From Anabas testudineus (lineage: Eukaryota; Chordata; Actinopteri; Anabantiformes; Anabantidae): DNA of 64,000 nucleotides. How positions within the stretch are numbered: position 1 is the stretch's first letter; each line of letters starts with the position of its first letter. Under the pieces are notes generated by a model that did not search any database, was not told the origin of the DNA, and saw only the letters and a program-made list of their open reading frames with translations. The stretch lies in NCBI RefSeq assembly GCF_900324465.2, contig NC_046625.1:12006019-12070018 (forward strand). Reading direction: 5' to 3'. This document shows, piece by piece, positions 23,761 through 41,850 of this stretch. The translations under genes were made by a program, and so were the position numbers.

Positions 23761-26260
23761 ACAGTATGCAAGCATTCATTTCTGGATGTTCACTAGAAGT
23801 ATGTGGTTAACCACATGTCTGCTGATTTCCTGTTCTAACTGGAGAAGAAAAAAAAAAATTAAATTAAAAGACTTATGATGTGGGATGTCAGTGCTGGCAA
23901 AAGTGCAAAAGTACAGTTTGACCTCGACATTGATTGACGTGTTGTGTTTTGACGGCTATTTCAGCAAGACGGCTGTCTCCTGTAGGCTCGGATGTGTACA
24001 TCTGAAGACAAACAAGCACATTTGTGACAGTGTCAGAGATGTCTGCTCTTTAAAAGCTAATTCTCCTGCAGTGTCTGTAATTGTGAAGTTGTAAAAAGGG
24101 GCCTTAAAAGAAATATGTGTCAGTCAACAAATACACACATGAATATAATATTTCCATTTAGTTACAAATGGAAACCATAGAAAAACACCATTAATTCATA
24201 AACATATATTTATGGGCTTCAATAAAAATCCTGTTGAAATGAACAATTTTCTTCAAGAGATCCTCTGTTTCCCTTAGAATTTGTATAAAATCCCATTCTT
24301 TCCAGGAAACATCTAAGAATTTCTTCTCACTATTTACACTTCATTTCCATTTTCCTCTTTGCTTCGGTGTGTGTACAGAACTGCTCGGCTGACATTTGGA
24401 TCCGCTGTCTGTTTCTTCTTCTCTCCTTCCATTCTCATCCTGCATTATGTATACTTCAATTTAAATACTGGTGCTCGGTCCAAGTAGTCCAGCGTGATTA
24501 ATAAAGTCCTCAGAGCAGGTTTAATGCTCTTTAATACTTGTCATACAAAATGTTATTTACAGAGCCAGAGAGAAATGTTGACTCTGCAGACACTAATTGT
24601 TGCTTCTGAAAATAACAAACCACCCTTAAGTATTACATATGAGCCCCCTGATGGAGCTGTTCTCAGCATCTGGGGCAGTTTTCGTGGTTGGAGATTGGGC
24701 AGCATGCTAATTTAGTATTTCTGGTTTGTGCCTCTTTGGCTTATTTTCCCGCTGTGTTTGAATTGTATAAATAATACTTTCTGACCTTGCCTTGGCAATT
24801 CTAAGCTTCTTGCTTCAAGTCAACATATAATAAAGTTACCTGTTAAATGCGAATTGTCAGTAAGACCGGGCTTATGAATGTGTCTGTGTGTATGGCTGCC
24901 TTTGTCTACGTGTGTGTTGTTTACCATGCTGAGGAGGACTCCGCTGCTCTGGCGAGACGATACAGGAGGATGGGCTGTCTGGAAAAAAGGTGTTAGCCCA
25001 TCAGCAGACTGTCAACCACACCGATTTTCACACACACATACACACACACTAGGATAAAATACAGCCATCAACTACTGACTAATGTGACACAGGGTAGGAA
25101 AAGGTTTTTTATTTTCCTTGTGGTCACTGCCAGTATGCCTGCATATGCAAGAGTGCACGTCCTGTATGCAAATGAGCAGGCATACCCTCACTTAAACCTG
25201 GTCATTTACGCAATCATTTGTCACCCTGTAGTGTTTAAGCTGTCACAGTGAAGAGAGTGTGAATATTACGAACTTCATCACTGGGTACTGAATTTAATCA
25301 TCAACTGCTGCAAATTACATCTCAAACCACATTAAAGCAAGTAAGTACTTTGGAAATCCATACACATACTGTGGGATATCCTTGAAATATTTGACTATTA
25401 CACGTTAATGAATATTTAGTGATGAAAACGGTAATCTTGGAGCAGACTTGATATCCAAACATGCATCTTGGCACATTTAAGAAAAAATCCGGGGGAAAAT
25501 GATATGCTTCACCCGCTGAACACTGCTGTAAACTAACAGCCTCCTCATGGCACTGAAAATAATTAGATAAGGGAGTGAATAACAACGTTGCATTAACAGC
25601 TCAATGATGGCATTTACATGAGAAGAACTTTAGTCATACTGAAGAGGATGTGATCTTTGGCTCTATTATGCCACAGAAGGCTCTAATCAGCGATTGGAAT
25701 TAATGGCATCTGGCTAATGCAGCCTGATATGATTCTTTCTTTAGGCCATTTTCTATAGAGGTGTGTTGAATTGGCATATAGGCAGGACGCTAAGGCCAGA
25801 TTCATTTGATCTTAGGATACTGCATGGAAGGATACAGATGCTCATGTTCATGTTCATGACAATACTTACAACATACAGGAATAATAGTTGGCACTCAAAA
25901 TGCCTTTAAGTGTAAATGCAAGTAAAGTTATAGTGAAGTTATAGTAAAGAACAAAAATGTATGTCTGCAAGGACACAAAATAAAAGGACAAAAAAAGAAA
26001 TTAAGCATTTTTTTCTTTGCCCTACGAATTGCTAGCTGGTATTCGGTGAGGGATAAAGCCACTGGACAGCTCAATACTGCATGTCTGTACTGCTAATATC
26101 CATTTTATTTGCGCTCAATGTGTGTTCCTCTCTCTTTTTGTGGTCATGGATCATAGAAGGCCAGGGAAAACAAACAAAAAAATTTAATATGAAGCGAAAA
26201 TGCATGACCGTAGCCTTGGGGAGTGGAAGGACAGCAGGGTTGGGACTGTATGTGTGTCTT

Positions 26261-26321
<61 letters not shown>
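26261..26321. repeat. Compound (TG)n(AG)n microsatellite
   Basis: About 11 TG units followed directly by about 20 AG units. Confidence 0.95.
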
Positions 26322-26325
<4 letters not shown>

Positions 26326-26797
26326 TAAAGAAAAGGACCATTTCTCTCAGAGCCAAAATGAGGTTGGGGAATTGGATTGAACACTTTCGTTCCCCCCAAT
26401 GAAAGCGGCTTTCTCATATTCGCAAGAGGACATATGGGGTGTGAAGCAAAGCCATCGGATGGCGACAGGGGGAGAGGAATGTTCACAAGCCCAGTGAGAT
26501 GACAAGAAAAAAAAAAAAAACTGCAACAAAGTTAAGACAGAATCAGTTGGAGAGATTGCTTGGGAAAACTTGGGGTTGGCACCACTGGAAACTTTAATGA
26601 ACCTTCCTGAGTTTCTCCTATGGGAGTGAGTGCCAGCGTTTCAACCATCTGAACAAAACACAGTGATTCTGTCAAATGCTGAAGGGCTGCACAGCAAACT
26701 CTAACGTCGTAGAGCACAATATACAGTGTCCACCTCACCTCTCTCCATCACTGTGAATGGGCTCATACACTTCGACTCGCACGTGTGCAGACATACC

Positions 26798-26800
<3 letters not shown>

Positions 26801-26839
<39 letters not shown>
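26801..26839. repeat. (AC)n microsatellite
   Basis: About 19 AC units. Confidence 0.95.
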
Positions 26840-26840
<1 letters not shown>

Positions 26841-27031
26841 TAACAGATGCACACACAGGCAAGACAAGGTGGTAGACAGTCAGTCAGTGCGGAGATAGAT
26901 GGGGGAGGTAAATAGGGGTGTCATGGCAATGTGATGGAATGAGGCAGAGGAGAATTCATCCTGTGTTTCCTCTAGCCTCTGTCCCTCTGCTGACAGCATC
27001 CTGAAATAGGGCCCGCTGCGTCTGTATATAT

Positions 27032-27034
<3 letters not shown>

Positions 27035-27088
<54 letters not shown>
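27035..27088. repeat. Compound (TG)n(AG)n microsatellite
   Basis: About 15 TG units followed directly by about 12 AG units. It has the same order and orientation as the compound repeat 0.8 kb upstream. Confidence 0.95.
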
Positions 27089-27670
27089 CACACTTCTCTT
27101 TTGTATGTGCTTTCTCTTCTGTGTGTGTATGTGTGTTTCTCCCTCTGTGTTGTGTATCTCCTCGGCTCTGGGAGCAGGATGAAAGCGCCCAGTGTAGAGA
27201 GAGATAGAGATAACAGTAGGGAATGAGTGAAAGAGTGAGAGAGCCCTCTGGGGGGAATGAAACATCCCTCCTGTTTTATTTTCAGGTTCAGATTTGGTTT
27301 GAACTGGAATCCCATTGGGCCAGTGGTCAGTAAAGTGTTATTAGATCCCGGAGAGGATCGGTCTGGGGGTAATCATTTTAATGTTTTTGCAGCTAAAGGT
27401 ACAGGAGAGAGAGAGAGAGAGCTGTAAATGTGTTAGGTATCTAGCTATGCTTTCTCAGTCCTGGCACGAGTGGGGCTGCGTTGGGCCATTCAAGTGGCGT
27501 CTTTGTGAAGAAATAAAAAGAAAAATCAACACATCGTTTGGATGTATGAGAATCTAGCCATCATGGTGAATTTAAATGATAATTTTAAAATTCTAAGATT
27601 TAATTCAGCTCTAATTTTGCTCAGTGTTCGTTTTCGGACAATTAAAAAAAAAAAAAAAAAAATTAATAGT

Positions 27671-27704
27671 GGGCAGCAGAGCATAAAATTATGCTCTACT
27701 GCCC
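27671..27704. repeat. 34-bp near-perfect palindrome (hairpin)
   Basis: GGGCAGCAGAGCATA at 27671-27685 is mirrored by TATGCTCTACTGCCC at 27690-27704, with one G-A mismatch that would be a G-U wobble as RNA. The AAAT loop extends the palindrome. A run of about 20 A lies just upstream. Confidence 0.85.
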
Positions 27705-28674
27705 AATTGAAGTAGGCTGACCTTTAAAGTGCTTTGGGAATGAACAGGAGCATATTTTAAAACACATCCAGTAAATATGGATTTATGAGTGCTTTGTCAA
27801 CAGGTAGACACACAGAGCACAGGTCTCAGTACAAGATCTGCACAGTCAACATTTTGTTTGGCAGTCGACTTGGCCTCTTCAACCAAACCGGGTTTTAAGT
27901 GGACTGCTTGTAATTCTGCTGCCACATACCTCGTGAAGTAAAACACGTCTTTAACTTTGTTAGTGTAGCTTTCTGGGCTTGTGCGCCTCTGGCATTCTGA
28001 AAATTGAATGTTTTAAAGCTAGCCATCAGTGAATTAATGGCGAGCAAGGCAGTCTGTTATCCTTACTTGTTTGGTTATACCTTCTGCTTTTCACTTTCAA
28101 CTCTCTATTACTCTCTGTTCTGTCTTTCCGGCTCTGTCTGTCTGCCTTTGTCTCTTAAAGACTCTTCCTTTTACTCTCCCGAGGGATAAAGACCCTCCCA
28201 GTCTTCAGCTCACTGAAGCCTGTGTGGAGTAATTAGAATTAAAGTATTAGAGTTAAAAAGGAGGATTTGAGTCTGATTATGATGAAGGAAAACTATAATC
28301 CAAATACTCCCTCGTGGGTTTCATAACATTTCAGTGCAATCCACTCTTTCAAATACACAAAGCTAAACCAAAAATTATTTGCTGTTCAAAGCTGTGAACT
28401 GTGAGTGTGTGTGTGTATGTGTTTGTTTTAGGTGTGCATTCATTTGTGTGCTGCGTGGGTGTGTGTGTGCTTGTGTGGGTGTGAGCGAATGGGCCTCGTC
28501 TATCTGCCTATCTGTGCTGAAGCTGACTTTTCCTCTCGATTAAAAAATGAAGCCCCCCCCTTGTGCGCTCTGTCACTTTTCCACGCTTCTGCTCCCGCTC
28601 TTTTTCACAGTTATCCCCTTTCTATCCTGTCTATTTTCTTCAGGCCATCTCTATATATCACCCCCACAGCCTCC

Positions 28675-28700
28675 CACACACACACACACACACACACACA
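28675..28700. repeat. (CA)n microsatellite
   Basis: About 13 CA units. Confidence 0.9.
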
Positions 28701-29970
28701 TACCCTCACACTTTATTCCCTCCTCATTCCTCCCTACTCTCTCTTGTTTCCTCCTGACTCCCCCCCCCCCCCTTTCTTTCTGCACATATTTCATCAAAGG
28801 CCTCTTCACAGGTAACAGTCACCCTGATCTCATTAACTGCTGCTAAGCGCAGAAGACTTGAAAGAACGCGCTGTCTCAAACACGCACGTGCACACACACA
28901 GCTTGTATAACCCCAACAGTCGTACAGGACAAGAAAACCAGAGACGTGAACCGTCCAGACGGCTCATGTATAATGCTTAAACTGAGGAGAGTTAGAACAA
29001 TCTAATGATTTCAGGCCGTGGAACAAGATAGCTCTTTATACTGGCTCCGCGTGCGTGTGTGTGCATGTGTATACACCGCCTCGCTCAGTCTCTGTCCTGT
29101 TAGTAGCCGTATTAACCTGGGGTCTCTCTGCTCTCACGATCAGTGTAACCCCATTAACTCCCATTAAGTCTCATTACCACCCTCGTGAGGATTGTTGCCG
29201 CTTGCTTTATCTCATTTCCTAAACACCTCAGTATGCATTCTGTGGACGTCTGCTCGGTGAAACACAGTTTTGGTCGGTGATTGCAGTTCGTTATGGGTTT
29301 CATTGGAGGCGGGACAGGGTGTGAACGCTGGTTTGCCACTGACCGATTGACAGTAATTGAGCAATCCACTGCCTCTGAGAACGATGAATAGGCAGCCCAC
29401 ACTGCCGAAGAAAACCTTTTTGAGGCCTGAAGGGCTGCAAGGAAAAACTACCAGAGAGGGGGCACTAGAGTGACAGCATGACACAGAGTCAACTATAATT
29501 ATACATGACTGTCACGGTGAAATATTCAGCAGTGTGTGGTCATGGGAATGAATTATATATTCACTACTGTCAGGACTTCTGTTTCAGAGTGGGATTTGAT
29601 GTTGAAGGGGCAGAGAGGGAGTGCGATTTGAAGTAAAATGGAGCAAAAATACAGAAAAAGGGAGTGAATGAAGTGATTAAAGATGAGAAGGGAGGGCAGA
29701 TTGGATTAGACATGGGGGTGGGGAAGTCTGTTTCTATAGCTCACTGAGATCTGCAATGTCCCCAGGTGGAAGGGAGATGGATGCCATAGTTTGTTGGACT
29801 AAATTTTCTTTTATTCACACATTTAAGAAACAAAACAAACAAACAAAGAAGTGTTGATTCATGCGGCAGGAGCTTTGAACAGATCGTGCAACTTCCAGTT
29901 TACTTAGTTTAAGTTCTTGTTTAGTGAGTTTCACATAGAAAGTTTGTTAATGATGTTTCAAAAGAGTTCT

Positions 29971-30065
29971 GTTACATTTACATTTTACATTTAGTTATTT
30001 GGCAGATGCTTAAATTCAAAGTGACTTACGAGTGAGATACAAAGCAAGCAATTAGCTAAGCCACG
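29971..30065. mobile_element. Common teleost dispersed repeat (fragment)
   Basis: The words CATTTAGTTATTTGGCAGATGC, AAATTCAAAGTGACTTACGAG and TGAGATACAAAGCAAGCAAT match a repeat very common in teleost genomes, usually read as catttagtcatttggcagacgc then tttatccaaagcgacttac. I am sure it is dispersed but not of its class (SINE or nonautonomous DNA element). Only a core of about 95 bases is recognisable. Confidence 0.6.
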
Positions 30066-33000
30066 AAGAGGAACTTTAAAGTAAAGCGCTCCAGCTGTTT
30101 CAGTTTTAGTTCTGTTATTCGAAATGCGCATTGTGTAATACAAAGGGTTAATCATAAATAAAAAATAATGTACTTGGTGCAGTTCCAGCAGGACCTTGTG
30201 TATGAGGTAGTGTATTTAACCTGTCAAAAGCTACTACTCCTAGTTGGCCAGTGCAGCTGCTTTATGGTGCAGCTTTCAACTAGAGCTGCCACAGTTACTG
30301 CTGCTGCTGCTGCTGCACTCCTACATTTCATCAATGGCAGGTGCCTGACCCACACATCGGATGTTCCACAAGATAAATATTCCTTTCAGTGACTTCGAGT
30401 TGTCTGGTTGTATTATGGTCATTTTGCAGTGGACGCATAGAAGATCCCATATGGCCAACTCTGGAGCTTATATGAAACCTTTTCATTTTGGCATGCTGGA
30501 CAAAACTAAAAACCAAAGGGGAGAAGAAGCTAGTCAAAGATAGTAAGGCCCATGCCCTTAGTTATTGAATAATCCAAAATAAAATTTCCATGATTATCAG
30601 AAACCAGGAATTTTCCAACACGGTTGTTTGTCTTTTGTACTGATAATGCAGCCTGGAGAGTTTTCAGCACCAGCTGCTAGTTGCATAACAGTAACACTGT
30701 TTATGGGACAAATGAACTGAACTTTTATGTCCAGAACCCATAATGAACAGGGTAGTCCTTTCCACAAAGAAAATTGCACGATGTCACTAAACATGCTAAT
30801 AAAGGGGTAAAATGTCTTGCCCTGCAACTCAACTAACAATCAGTTGTGCGCCGCGTACGCCCACATGGTCCTGAGAAGAGGTCTAATCAGGTACCATTAG
30901 AGAAATCGCCTGTGTGGGTGTGTAGAGGCTTTGGGGTTACACCACCCCACCTCCACAACATTTTCGTTTTAGCTTTTAGGGACACAATGGCGAGTGTAAC
31001 CTTAGGAGCATGGCTCGCTCATTCGGGCAGGTTTATGACCACTGTGATTAGGACCCATATAAAGCTGACACTATGTTGCCGATGCTGCTCTGCGTTGTAA
31101 TAAAGAGACAGGATAGCGCGTGCTTGTTTGCATATGTGTGTGTCTGAGAAAGAAATAAACGGAAGGCGTGCATGAGAGTGTGTGCATGTGTGTGAACTGG
31201 AGTGTGTTACAAGGAAAGATTGGATCTGACCCATTAACTTTACAGGCCACTCATTGAGCACCAGTGCAGCAGAGGTCAGCAGGGAGATCTCACTGTAAAT
31301 CTCTACAACAATAACAATGGTAAACCAAAGTGAGAGTGTGTGAGAGAAAAGGAGAGAGAAAAAGGGAAATGCATGCAACACTGTTCCTGATTCTGTCCAA
31401 AGCAAAGATACAGTAAGTTTCACTATGAACGTTATTTCTTTCTGTTACTCACTTTTACAGTACACAGTTTAGCCATTTTCTAAGCAAATGATCAGAGTCT
31501 ATGTGGGTTGTTCCCTTCTGCCCTTCTCATATTTCTGCCTTAAGAAATCTGTTTTTAGATGTGGCCTTTCTGGCTGTGTCAGGCCATGGCCTGCATCCCA
31601 AAACATGACCTCAAAAAGCTGGCTAAGGGGGCTCATAAGAGGACACGCTGTGCCTCAAGGAAAACACAAACAGCAGATGTGTCGTAGAGAGGAGGTGAAG
31701 CGAGAAGAGGGAAAAGTCACTGTACCAAACATCAGGATCTGACAAGGCTCGCTCCTCTTTTTTGCCCTGCGGCACACATGCTCCCTGGCTTGGTCACACC
31801 TCAGATCCAACTACCTCTACCCACCAGAGCCCTGCAGTGCTGTGCAACCATTTTCTAGCAGGACTTCTAACATAGCCACTGACTCTCTACACCAACTTTC
31901 CTTTTCTTTCTGACATCAAGTCACACTCCATAAAAAATCTCGCCACTGTAGATCATTAATAATTGACCATGCTCTCTGCTGAATAATTCCTGCAGTTATT
32001 CATGTATCTGATAATCCATTACCTGGGGAGCATCTGGTCTGATTGCTGCAGAAAACCACCGTCGCTTTCTAATTTCCTGCTCCTACGCGCTTTAAGGTCT
32101 AAATTCTAACATGGTCACAATTACATATTTATTAGAGCTGCTTTAAAAATAGCACATAACAAACCCTGCACTGTGCATTCAAATCTTAAAAAGTGCAACT
32201 TAAAATCAATCATCTTGATTATGTAGTACAATGATCTAGGAAGCAGGATCTTACTGTATCAGTGAGCCTGATTTCATGCACCAGTATTCATTAGCATAGA
32301 CTTGTGGCTCTAATGCAACCCGCGTTTTGCTTAGACAATCAGATATTGCAGAGTGTAAAGCCAATCATGGTAATGGCTGTAGCCTGGGAATACTGGACAA
32401 TCTAATCATCACCCTTGCCTGAGAGTGCCTTTTTCCAGACTTGACATTTGATACGTGATTGCTGCTTCCATTTGGTTCTGTTTTGATCATCAGAAAGCCA
32501 CCCACGTTTTTCGAGGCTGGATTGTTTGGTGTGTAGCTCATGAGTATTTAACTGCAGCTCTGTTGCTCACTGAGGTCAATCTCTGTTCTTTAGTGCTGAG
32601 CTGTTACTGGTTGATCTTTGAGCTTGACTTCAGAGGACAAGGAACTGTGGGTCAGTTATTGTTGACGACATGATATGGGAAAAACCATATTGCACATAAA
32701 CAACCCTGACCTGCTAGAGTTACATTAAACTTTGACAATTTTCCCATCAGCATGTCTTTTGTTTGTTTTTGCCTGAACCTCCATATCTTCTCTCTTTAGC
32801 GATTCATTCTTCATTAAGCAGCATGTTCTTTTCTGTTAAGGTCTTTGGATAATTACTACAGATCAGTGACAAATATCACTACATTAGTTTGAGGGTATGT
32901 ACTTGTAGGTGTCACATGTAGACAAACACATTTACACAATCACATGCTTACCACTTATTTAAGCAACAGAGAGAGTAATTACAGTGTGGGACAGGTCACT

Positions 33001-34231
33001 AGATCTGTGGTTCACCTCAACCATGGCCACTGAGGCTATTCTGGACATCTGGGAAAATAAGAGGGGCTGCAGTCATAGGCCAACTTTAGTAACGTGGTTA
33101 AGAACGGTAATTACTCATGGGGGCAACACAAGAGTGCAGATTAGACTAGAATAGGTGGGTGTTGCTGCAAATTCCTTGAATGAGAGAGAACCTCTCCTGA
33201 CTCTGCTGACCAACATATCAATGACCCTCAAATTAGAATTAGTTCATTCACTCTAAAATGATTTTTAGATTTGTTTTGCACACATGTCCAACTAATGAAG
33301 CACTTGGTGGGGTGTGAATGTTATGGTCATACAGCAGAGATTGTGCTGGGAAAAAGGGCAGGGGGGTTGGGAGCATCCTGTGTTTACATGCCATGACCTA
33401 GAATTGGTTGAGATAACATGTTTGTTTGTCTGTGTTACAGCTGCACAGTTGTAACTTCCAATCTAATCTAATTCCTGCCTGAACTGTCAAAGTTTTAACT
33501 CTTTCCACCTCTCTTTGGTTTGATTTTGTATAAATGTCTTAACCTGCTATAAAGATCTGCTCATATTGGATTAGCTATAATTAAAGGTCTGTCTCGCTTT
33601 GCACCAATCAGAGTTCCATGTTCAGCAGGGAGTTTCACTTAATGCCTCACTCTGTGCATGTTTCTTAATGTGGGTATTCATAGCAAAGGTTTGGAAACAC
33701 CAGAAAAACCTGAATATTTTGGCAAGCTGTGATGAATTACAACGTTGTTTTCCACTGTTACATAATCTGTCATAGATGATCTACTGATTTCCCAGAAGAA
33801 GGCCATACTTGAAACTTTGCCATGATATTCTCCAGCCCAACAAACACACACAAACATAGACAGACAAAGAAGCTGTACAAAGAAAAGATTATTGCTTACT
33901 GTGTCCCTGAACAGACACATATGCCTCCACCTTTTGCCACGGAGTTTCCCAGTTTAGACAGACTTCACCCTGGGTTGATCCTAAAATGGGAGGGGATGGG
34001 CCCATACAAAAACTGAATCACGACTGAAAAGGTCTGTCAGTCTAGAGAGGAATGAGCCGGACTTGAGGGATAAATAGTCACTTTTTCCAGAAGCACGCAA
34101 AAGAGCTTTGAAGACTATTATTTTGTTACATCTGCTTAAAATTTGCACAGAGTACTCAGCTGCATTTAAGTACAGCTGTCCAGCATTGACAGAAAACCTG
34201 AGGGAGTGTTTTTGTTCTTTCACAACCACAG

Positions 34232-34289
34232 GAGATATCCTCACTGTTTGTGTCAGACTGTGGCCACATCAACTGACAGACGGAGCAGC
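34232..34289 (+). other. steap4 5' UTR part of exon 2
   Basis: A pyrimidine-rich stretch ending CACAACCACAG at 34231 is a good 3' splice site 58 bases before the steap4 ATG. It implies an upstream noncoding first exon, which I could not locate. Confidence 0.55.
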
Positions 34290-39367
<5,078 letters not shown>

Positions 39368-39378
39368 GGCTACCACAG

Positions 39379-39379
<1 letters not shown>

Positions 39380-39436
<57 letters not shown>
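39380..39436. repeat. (CA)n microsatellite in steap4 3' UTR
   Basis: About 28 CA units starting 13 bases after the steap4 stop codon, so probably transcribed. Confidence 0.95.
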
Positions 39437-39438
<2 letters not shown>

Positions 39439-39794
39439 ATGCACGGGCCAAACCGACACAAAGCCCCCGTAATGACTTCTGTCTTCTAGCACTAGTGGAT
39501 CATCAGGCAACGCCGTTTCAGTGTTTTGGATTATATAGATCCTGTAATTACAACTATTGTTCTGCTTTGTTGTTAACAAAACCAACAGAGAAAAGTCTCT
39601 TTTCATGTAATCATGCTGGAATTGTTCCAATTTGGAAATATGGTATTTGGTACAATGGTACTGTGCATGTTTTAATTAGTTATACCTTGGACCTACATGC
39701 AGAAATATACAGTAGACACACATTAAAGCAGCTATACTGCATGTGAAGCAGATGCCTAAAAGCTGTCTTCTTCTCCAATGGTGTGTGATAACTG

Positions 39795-40152
39795 CAGTGG
39801 TGGAAAGTATCAAAGCACATTTACTTAAGCACAACTCTTGTTATTCGTTAATTTTCAGATTTATCATCAGTTTTTATGCATGTGTGGAAAGAAAATTCAC
39901 CAACCTGAAGCATAAAAAGCGATTTCAGTTATAACTATTAGATTTAAAACAGGTTTCAAAGTGATGATCACATTAATATATCAGTGATTATAACCAAATA
40001 ATATGACTTGACATACACCTGCATGAAATCAACTCTCATAAAGAGTGATATTACTTTTTGTACTTAAGTACTGAAGTCATGTTTTCAGTGCAGTGTGGTA
40101 GCCTTTCTTATTTTTCCTCAAGTAAATGATCCGAGTACTTCTTCCTCCACTG
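39795..40152. mobile_element. MITE with CAGTGGTGGAAAGTA-type inverted ends
   Basis: The left end CAGTGGTGGAAAGTA and the right end TACTTCTTCCTCCACTG are inverted repeats of one another with few mismatches. Inner arms (ACATTTACTTAAG; TTTGTACTTAAGTACTGAAGT; TCAAGTAAATGATCCGAGTA) match a nonautonomous DNA element very common in percomorph fish. It has no coding capacity. It sits between the steap4 stop and the likely poly(A) signal, so it is probably part of the steap4 3' UTR. Confidence 0.75.
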
Positions 40153-40320
40153 CATCCTATGTACATACAGGAGACCCACTGGTACATTTTCTAACACCAG
40201 CTGCAAGAGTTTGACCAACTAGGATTTTTATATTATTTCGTTTTTTAACCATCATTTCACTTCCATATATGTTTATATACTGTATGCTATTTTTATTAAC
40301 CCCTTTGAAATGCTGTTGAA

Positions 40321-40326
40321 AATAAA
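40321..40326 (+). terminator. Likely steap4 polyadenylation signal
   Basis: AATAAA about 950 bases after the steap4 stop codon. It is the first good signal I see downstream, and a T-rich stretch follows. Confidence 0.55.
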
Positions 40327-40339
40327 CAGTCTGGCTGAG

Positions 40340-41424
40340 CAGCATTATCTTGTCTCTTTTTCTCTCTCCCATACACAGTGTATCTCATTCTGTCTGGAAG
40401 CTCAGTCAAACTCTGTGAGTTTTTCCCTGCTAAGTTCAGTGTGCTCTGTCTAGTCATCTCGGTCTGATCTCTCTCTAGGGTTCATCCCTCTGGCTGATCT
40501 GATGCCGTTCTCCAGGAAACATTCGCTCTGAGCTGCAGGCTTCTCCTGAGTCACTACTGGGTATCACCACATCAGTGGAGAGAGGAGTGTGTAGATTCCT
40601 CATCACAGAAGTTCTCCGCAGAGAAGATATAATTTTTGGTTGTGACAGTACAGGTCCTTGATGCTGTGCTGCAGCAAGTCATTTTTGCTGATCGTGAAGG
40701 GAGTGAAGAAAGCCCGAACTCAGATAACTGGTAGTTGTTAGTGACGCATGATCAAGCATTAATCTATAAACACGCACACGTGAAGCATGCTGTCACATGC
40801 ATGAATGCATTCAGACACAACAACTTAGCATGAACACAAACACGTAAATGCACGCACATGAAACCTGTAGACAATGAAGAAGAAAGGCATGAAAAATAGG
40901 CATTCCAGTCAATTTATATAGTCATAAGAGAATCAAATCTTAGGAGGGGCTATGTTTTACAAATGGGATCTACTGGGTTTTTAACTTCTGTCACTATTTC
41001 GGCCTAAATAATGCAAACAATGTGTGTGTCACAACACACACACAAGAAAAAACTGAATATGATGTTTGAACTTGAACGTGACTTTTCATGTGGAGGATGG
41101 GGGTATAGTCCCAGAAAAACTAAATGGTAGTGTGTGTGGTCACAGGTTAGAAAAACAATGTACTTTAAGTATATAGAGGAGAAGAAGAAGTACAGAACGA
41201 CATGCTTGGTGGGAGGTTTTGCAGTCATGCCATGTGTCTGACTTAAGCAAATTAAAACTCTGTGCTGTTAGTAGGTTGGAAGAATTTATCCAACACACAT
41301 TTCTGGTCTTTAGTAATCGTGCTATAAGCTTCAAAGCGTTTTATCATAAATCATAAATGATGGGTTGTTCTATTTGTTCCTAAAACAAGCACTTTCCTTA
41401 TATTCTCTCTCTCTCTCTTTGAAG
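40340..41424. other. Interval between steap4 and the pentraxin array
   Basis: About 1.1 kb with no recognisable coding exon. No first exon or promoter for the decayed pentraxin copy that follows could be seen. Confidence 0.6.
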
Positions 41425-41850
41425 ATCTGTCAGGGAAAATTGTTCACATTCCCACAAAATACCAACACGGCTCATGTGAAACTGATTACATCAAGACAGG
41501 ATTTTAATGCTGTAAATGTCTGTTTCAGGTTGCGGTAAATGTTTAAAAGCATCAAAGCCCATTGTATCTCTCACTGTGAAAGCACAGCATGCACGATCAT
41601 TTCTTCTCTACGCCAACAGGTTATTTACAGACCTCTGCAGCGACCATGTCCTTTTCTCTCTGGCCACGCCATCTGCTGAAAATGACTTCCTGATTTTCAG
41701 GGATGCTGCAAATGATGGAATTGAGCTCTGTAGCAGAAACATCGAGGCAGGATTTACTCAGCAGGAGTACAAACTGAACATGTGGCACTCCATTTGAGCT
41801 ACATGGGATTCGGCATCTGGACTGGGCCAGCTGTGGTTAGATGGACAAGC
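41425..41850 (+). pseudogene. Decayed short pentraxin copy (psi-0), exons 2-3 only
   Basis: Exon 2 (41425-41528) is 104 nt instead of 103. One extra base near GGGAAAATTGTTCAC shifts the frame. Exon 3 begins at 41630 and reads FTDLCSDHVLFSLATPSAEN then DFLIF, a pentraxin core. A TGA at 41795-41797 replaces the codon of the conserved cysteine in HSxCxTWDS. Similarity continues as ATWDSASGLGQLWLDGQ and is lost after about 41850; exons 1 and 4 are absent. Its sequence is neither clearly type A nor type B, so it may be the oldest unit of the array. It is dead beyond reasonable doubt. Confidence 0.85.

Larger units (their letters stand above)
19300..34231. other. 15-kb gene-poor interval between glipr2 and steap4
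   Basis: No ORF here resembles a known protein except a dead transposase fragment near 21.0 kb. The interval starts with the presumed glipr2 promoter (19.3-19.6 kb, pyrimidine-rich on the plus strand). It contains many CA/GT and GA microsatellites, a common teleost dispersed repeat at 29.97 kb and a 34-bp palindrome at 27.67 kb. Several stretches are rich in unrepeated TAAT/ATTA words and free of simple repeats, and may be conserved regulatory elements (for example 23.50-23.65, 25.64-25.75, 31.94-32.06 and 32.20-32.42 kb). A noncoding RNA gene cannot be excluded by eye. Confidence 0.6.

Noticed and set aside
23535-23810. 91-codon frame with a long poly Thr-His stretch
   Set aside because: It is translation of the (CA)n microsatellite.
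26956-27315. 119-codon minus-strand frame with Ser-Leu and Thr-His repeats
   Set aside because: It is translation of the compound (TG)n(AG)n microsatellite; there is no flanking coding signal.
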